Source: Enterococcus malodoratus ATCC 43197
GTDB taxonomy: Bacteria; Bacillota; Bacilli; Lactobacillales; Enterococcaceae
NCBI RefSeq assembly: GCF_000407185.1
Contig: NZ_KE136482.1
Coordinates: 248,001-312,000 of the forward strand
Length of the DNA stretch: 64,000 nt
Direction: 5' to 3'
Positions 61,170 to 64,000 of this stretch are shown here, piece after piece. Within the stretch, counting starts at the first letter, position 1. Each line of letters starts with the position of its first letter. Made by a program: the position numbers and the translations under genes. The notes below the pieces were generated by a model that saw only the letters and a list, made by a program, of their open reading frames with translations, searched no databases and was not told the DNA's origin.

Positions 61170-62030
61170 ATGAACTTTGCAGTAACTGGTGCCGCTGGAA
61201 ATTTAGGGAGTCGTGTGGTGACTAAGCTGGCTGCTTTAGTCGATAAGAAAAATATCGTGGCGCTCGTGCACACACCAGCTAAAGCACAAAACTTAAAAGA
61301 ACAGGGCGTAACAGTCAGAGCAGGCGACTATACGGATGTTGACAGCATGATTGCGGCATTGAGGGAGATTGATCTGGTGATTTATATTCCCAGCAAGACT
61401 TATGATGTGGTTCAGCGTGTCTTGGAACTAGAGAACACGCTGACTGCGATGAGGAAAGCAGGAGTCAAGAAGATTATTTTCGTTAGTTTCTTTGCCGATC
61501 AGGAAAAGAATCCTTTCACTATGTCTCCTTATTATGGTTACGCGCCAAGACGTTTGGCCGGCTCTGAATTTGAGTATACGGTCGTTAAAAATACGCTGTA
61601 TGCTGATCCGTTGGTTCCGTATTTGCCGGAATTGATTGAAAGAAAACAAATCATCTATCCGATTGGGGCAGAAAAACTGTCATTTATCTCACTGGAGGAT
61701 AGTGCGGAAGCGTTGGCCAAGTTAGTTGTTCAGCCAGATTTACGAGATCAAGGTCAAACTTATTTGCTCAGCCAGAAGGAAAACTATTCGATGGATCAGT
61801 TGGGCTCGATAATGAGCGATGTGACGGGAAAAGAAATCGGCTATCAGCCTGTTACGCTAGAAGAATTTGCGGAGATTTATCGTGGTGACGGCGATGGCAA
61901 AGAACTGGCTTCCATGTATCAAGGCGGTGCATTGGGATTATTAGGAGAAGTGACGAACGATTTCGAGACGATTACTGGGCACGCACCGCTGGATATGAGG
62001 CTCTTTTTACAAGAAAATTATAATAAATAG
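61170..62030 (+). CDS. NmrA-like NAD(P)H-binding oxidoreductase, paralog
   Basis: A 286-residue paralog of the preceding protein (FAVTGAAGNLGSRVVTKL near the start; AGVKKIIFVSFFADQEKN). It has the same domain layout, with a C-terminal NmrA segment. An upstream TTG is in frame, but AAGGAAGTGG lies before the ATG used. The pair presumably arose by tandem duplication and acts in reducing quinones or electrophiles. Confidence 0.85.
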   Translation: MNFAVTGAAGNLGSRVVTKLAALVDKKNIVALVHTPAKAQNLKEQGVTVRAGDYTDVDSMIAALREIDLVIYIPSKTYDVVQRVLELENTLTAMRKAGVKKIIFVSFFADQEKNPFTMSPYYGYAPRRLAGSEFEYTVVKNTLYADPLVPYLPELIERKQIIYPIGAEKLSFISLEDSAEALAKLVVQPDLRDQGQTYLLSQKENYSMDQLGSIMSDVTGKEIGYQPVTLEEFAEIYRGDGDGKELASMYQGGALGLLGEVTNDFETITGHAPLDMRLFLQENYNK

Positions 62031-62033
62031 TTA

Positions 62034-62073
62034 ATCGGCTCTCTTATCTTATAAACAAAGATAGGAGAACCGA
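62034..62073. terminator. Bidirectional terminator
   Basis: ATCGGCTCTCTTATCTT pairs with AAGATAGGAGAACCGAT with minor mismatches, between convergent genes. Confidence 0.8.
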
Positions 62074-62080
62074 TATTTTG

Positions 62081-62686
62081 TTATTCTGGTTTTTTCGTAA
62101 TAATACGAAACATAGTGGCAAGATCCTCAGACGCCATTTGCACCTTTGACTTTTCAATCAAAATGTTTTTGCCAGTCATGATATATGAGGGCATGATTCG
62201 AATGTCCTGATAGAAAATTTCACTTTTCCGTATTTTGTAAGTAGAGATGGCAGGAACGGCATTTTTCTTGGTCGCTTTTTTTGTTATTCGATTAAAGCAT
62301 TTCTTTGCGACATCACCCATCAGCATAATAACCTGAACATTTGGAAAAAGGGACAGTTCTTTTTCCAAATAAGGCAAACTTTTCTCGATACTGGCATTAT
62401 CGACTGTGGATTCTGTCTTAGGCATCTTTATCGCATTTGTCAGATAAATGCCTTGATCTAAAATTTCCTGAACCGTTGTGACCTCGATACCGGCCTTTTG
62501 AAATAATGGAATTGTCGTTTCTAGATAGGTTGCATCTTCTGATCCATAGAAATCATTTTCTGGATAGGCTGGAACGACTTCATTGATCATGATTGCCTTT
62601 ATCGATGCTGGATCGATAGTGATGTCGTTCAAATAAACCAGCGGATCGCTGCCAACCTCTTTTTCAATTTCCTGTTTAATATTCAT
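62081..62686 (-). CDS. Uracil-DNA glycosylase superfamily-like protein
   Basis: A 201-residue protein with the UDG-superfamily pattern: an early IMINEVVPAYPENDFYGS strand-loop, YLTNAIKMPKTES (Asn at the base-binding position) and VIMLMGDVAKKCFNRI. Many such standalone proteins in Firmicutes lack demonstrated glycosylase activity, so repair function is not certain. AGGAGG precedes the ATG. Monocistronic. Confidence 0.7.
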   Translation of the reverse strand: MNIKQEIEKEVGSDPLVYLNDITIDPASIKAIMINEVVPAYPENDFYGSEDATYLETTIPLFQKAGIEVTTVQEILDQGIYLTNAIKMPKTESTVDNASIEKSLPYLEKELSLFPNVQVIMLMGDVAKKCFNRITKKATKKNAVPAISTYKIRKSEIFYQDIRIMPSYIMTGKNILIEKSKVQMASEDLATMFRIITKKPE

Positions 62687-62919
62687 CTTCTAACCTCCTA
62701 TAAAATCAGTGTACTATACAAATCTTGACAAAGTATGTCCAGTTTTCGTAAATTGGGATGTTTAAAAGCGAAATAATGAATCGTTTTTAAGGTCACAGTC
62801 TGTCCCCAAAAAAGTGAATGAAAAGAAAATATTAATTTTGCCCTCCGAGCAGATTAGTTTCCTTCGAAAATTAATCGTGTTACGGTAATTTTATCAACTG
62901 ATAAGTGGAGGTCTTTTTT
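62687..62919. other. Intergenic region before the FtsX-type permease
   Basis: About 230 AT-rich bases. No RNA element or additional gene seen; the promoter of the following ABC operon should lie here. Confidence 0.4.
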
Positions 62920-63981
62920 ATGTTTTTAGCGATTAATGAAATCAAACATTCCAAGCTGCGTTATACGTTAGTGATGGGTGTCATGTTTTTGATTGCCTAT
63001 CTGGTGTTCTTTTTAACAGGGTTGGCTTATGGGCTGGCACAGGACAATCGGACGGCAGTAGACAAGTGGGATGCCGACAGTATTCTTTTGACAGAGGAAG
63101 CGAATAATAATTTGAATATGTCTATGATCCCTTTGAAAACCTTTGATGAGGTGAAGGCGGATGAAAAAGCGTATCTTGCGCAAACGGCCGGAGTCATAAA
63201 AGGCGAGGGCGGAGAAAAAATTGATGTCAGCTTTTTCGGGATCGACAAGGATCAATTTTTAGCACCGAAATTGACCAGCGGAAAAATGTTCTCCTCCGAT
63301 GATGAAGCTGTCGCTGATATTTCTCTGAAGGATGAGTACGATTTGAAAATCGGTGAGACTGTTAAAATGGCCGGAAATGATAAAACATTGAAAATCGTCG
63401 GTTTTACAAACAACGCGAAATTTAATGTAGCACCGGTTCTTTACACAACAATCGGCGCATATCAGGAAATTCGCTTTGAAACGCAAGGAACGAGTGAAAA
63501 CACTCGAATTAACGCGATCATCACTCGTGGGAAAGTTCAATCCACTCCTGACGATTTAGATAAGACGGATATAAAAAGTTTTATCAATGATCTGCCAGGC
63601 TATAGTGCTCAAGTATTGACCTTTGGCTTTATGATCGGCTTCTTGATCGTAATTGCCGCGATCGTAATCGGTATATTTATCTATGTATTAACGATGCAAA
63701 AGGCAGAGATCTTCGGTGTTATGAAGGCCCAAGGTATTTCTAGCAGATACATTTCTAATTCCGTAATTGCGCAAACCTTTTTACTTGCGACTGTTGGAGT
63801 AGTGATCGGACTGGCCGCAACATTGGGAACGGCACTGGTGCTGCCCGATGCGGTTCCTTTCCAAGTCAATATGCTGTTCTTTGGCGGTATTAGTTTGATG
63901 ATGATTGCGGTAGCGTTGATCGGTGCGTTCTTCTCAGTTAGAACAATCGTCAAGATCGATCCATTGAAAGCAATCGGGTAA
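62920..63981 (+). CDS. FtsX-type ABC transporter permease
   Basis: A 353-residue membrane protein of the MacB/FtsX (YknZ-like) type: N-terminal helix (about residues 12-40), a large extracellular MacB-type domain, and three C-terminal helices (LTFGFMIGFLIVIAAIVIGIFIYVL and after) ending in VRTIVKIDPLKAIG, the usual closing motif. GGAGGT precedes the ATG, five codons inside the open frame. It is followed after 12 bases by the next gene, probably its ATPase. Confidence 0.9.
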   Translation: MFLAINEIKHSKLRYTLVMGVMFLIAYLVFFLTGLAYGLAQDNRTAVDKWDADSILLTEEANNNLNMSMIPLKTFDEVKADEKAYLAQTAGVIKGEGGEKIDVSFFGIDKDQFLAPKLTSGKMFSSDDEAVADISLKDEYDLKIGETVKMAGNDKTLKIVGFTNNAKFNVAPVLYTTIGAYQEIRFETQGTSENTRINAIITRGKVQSTPDDLDKTDIKSFINDLPGYSAQVLTFGFMIGFLIVIAAIVIGIFIYVLTMQKAEIFGVMKAQGISSRYISNSVIAQTFLLATVGVVIGLAATLGTALVLPDAVPFQVNMLFFGGISLMMIAVALIGAFFSVRTIVKIDPLKAIG

Positions 63982-63993
63982 GGGGGAGAAAAC

Positions 63994-64000
63994 ATGAGTG
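63994..64000 (+). CDS. Start of the next gene (cut by the window end)
   Basis: ATGAGTG preceded by AAGGGGGAG at normal spacing. Operon context suggests the ATPase partner of the permease, but only two codons are visible. Confidence 0.5.

Noticed and set aside
1-64000. CRISPR array, prophage, insertion sequence or rRNA/tRNA genes
   Set aside because: No regularly spaced direct repeats, transposase or integrase motifs, phage structural genes or RNA-gene sequences were recognised in the window.

Overview
The window looks like chromosome of a low-GC Gram-positive lactic acid bacterium, most likely Enterococcus or a close relative. This rests on many PTS systems, AAGGAGG-type ribosome binding sites with frequent GTG/TTG starts, Lsp-type lipoproteins, a PepD dipeptidase, a VanR/VanS-like two-component pair, a semiSWEET, a BMP lipoprotein and an intact riboflavin operon. 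The genus is an inference; no rRNA or tRNA gene was seen to anchor it.

Layout. 1-3.4 kb: the end of a dipeptide/nickel-type ABC importer (binding protein, two ATPases) with an aspartoacylase-family hydrolase. 3.4-6.6 kb: a gene-poor accessory stretch with small membrane peptides, a Ser/Thr-rich lipoprotein and short unknown genes, several too short for routine gene calling. 6.8-8.5 kb: a cobalamin riboswitch controlling a transcobalamin-like lipoprotein and an ECF S-component, then a semiSWEET. 8.9-11.7 kb: three unknown lipoproteins and a DUF805 protein. 11.9-15.6 kb: FMN riboswitch and ribD-ribE-ribBA-ribH. 16-22.7 kb: mannose-family PTS (IIB, IIC, IID, distal IIA) with a HAD phosphatase, a GH31 glycosidase and a LacI regulator, preceded by two matching operators. 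22.8-24.4 kb: a minus-strand DUF1659/DUF2922 cluster. 24.9-30.3 kb: PepD dipeptidase, DUF4931 protein, and a lactose/cellobiose-type EIIC with a stand-alone MgsA/RarA C-terminal-like protein and a divergent RpiR regulator.

30.8-41.4 kb: DUF4767-like lipoprotein, zinc-ribbon protein, a phosphonate-type ABC importer (phnD-C-E-E) in line with two phosphoesterases, a divergent Crp/Fnr-like regulator with Pho-box-like repeats in the shared promoter, a BMP lipoprotein and an AraC/GyrI regulator. 41.5-49.6 kb: a DUF1062 gene behind an 11-codon leader peptide, then a cell-wall antibiotic-response island: VanR-like regulator, D,D-carboxypeptidase, convergent VanS-like kinase, and a mec-like triad (BlaI-type repressor, BlaR1-type sensor, MecA/PBP2a-like transpeptidase) with two near-identical BlaI-type operators. 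50-60 kb: sucrose (scrB, scrR, scrA), GH13 alpha-glucosidase and GH36 alpha-galactosidase genes with an AraC regulator. 60-64 kb: Rrf2 regulator facing two NmrA-type oxidoreductases, a UDG-like protein, and the start of an ABC export/FtsX operon.

The most interesting parts are the self-contained beta-lactam sensing/target-replacement module next to a VanRS-like system, the phosphate-starvation-type organophosphate uptake cluster that lacks C-P lyase here, the leader-peptide locus and the B12 uptake pair.
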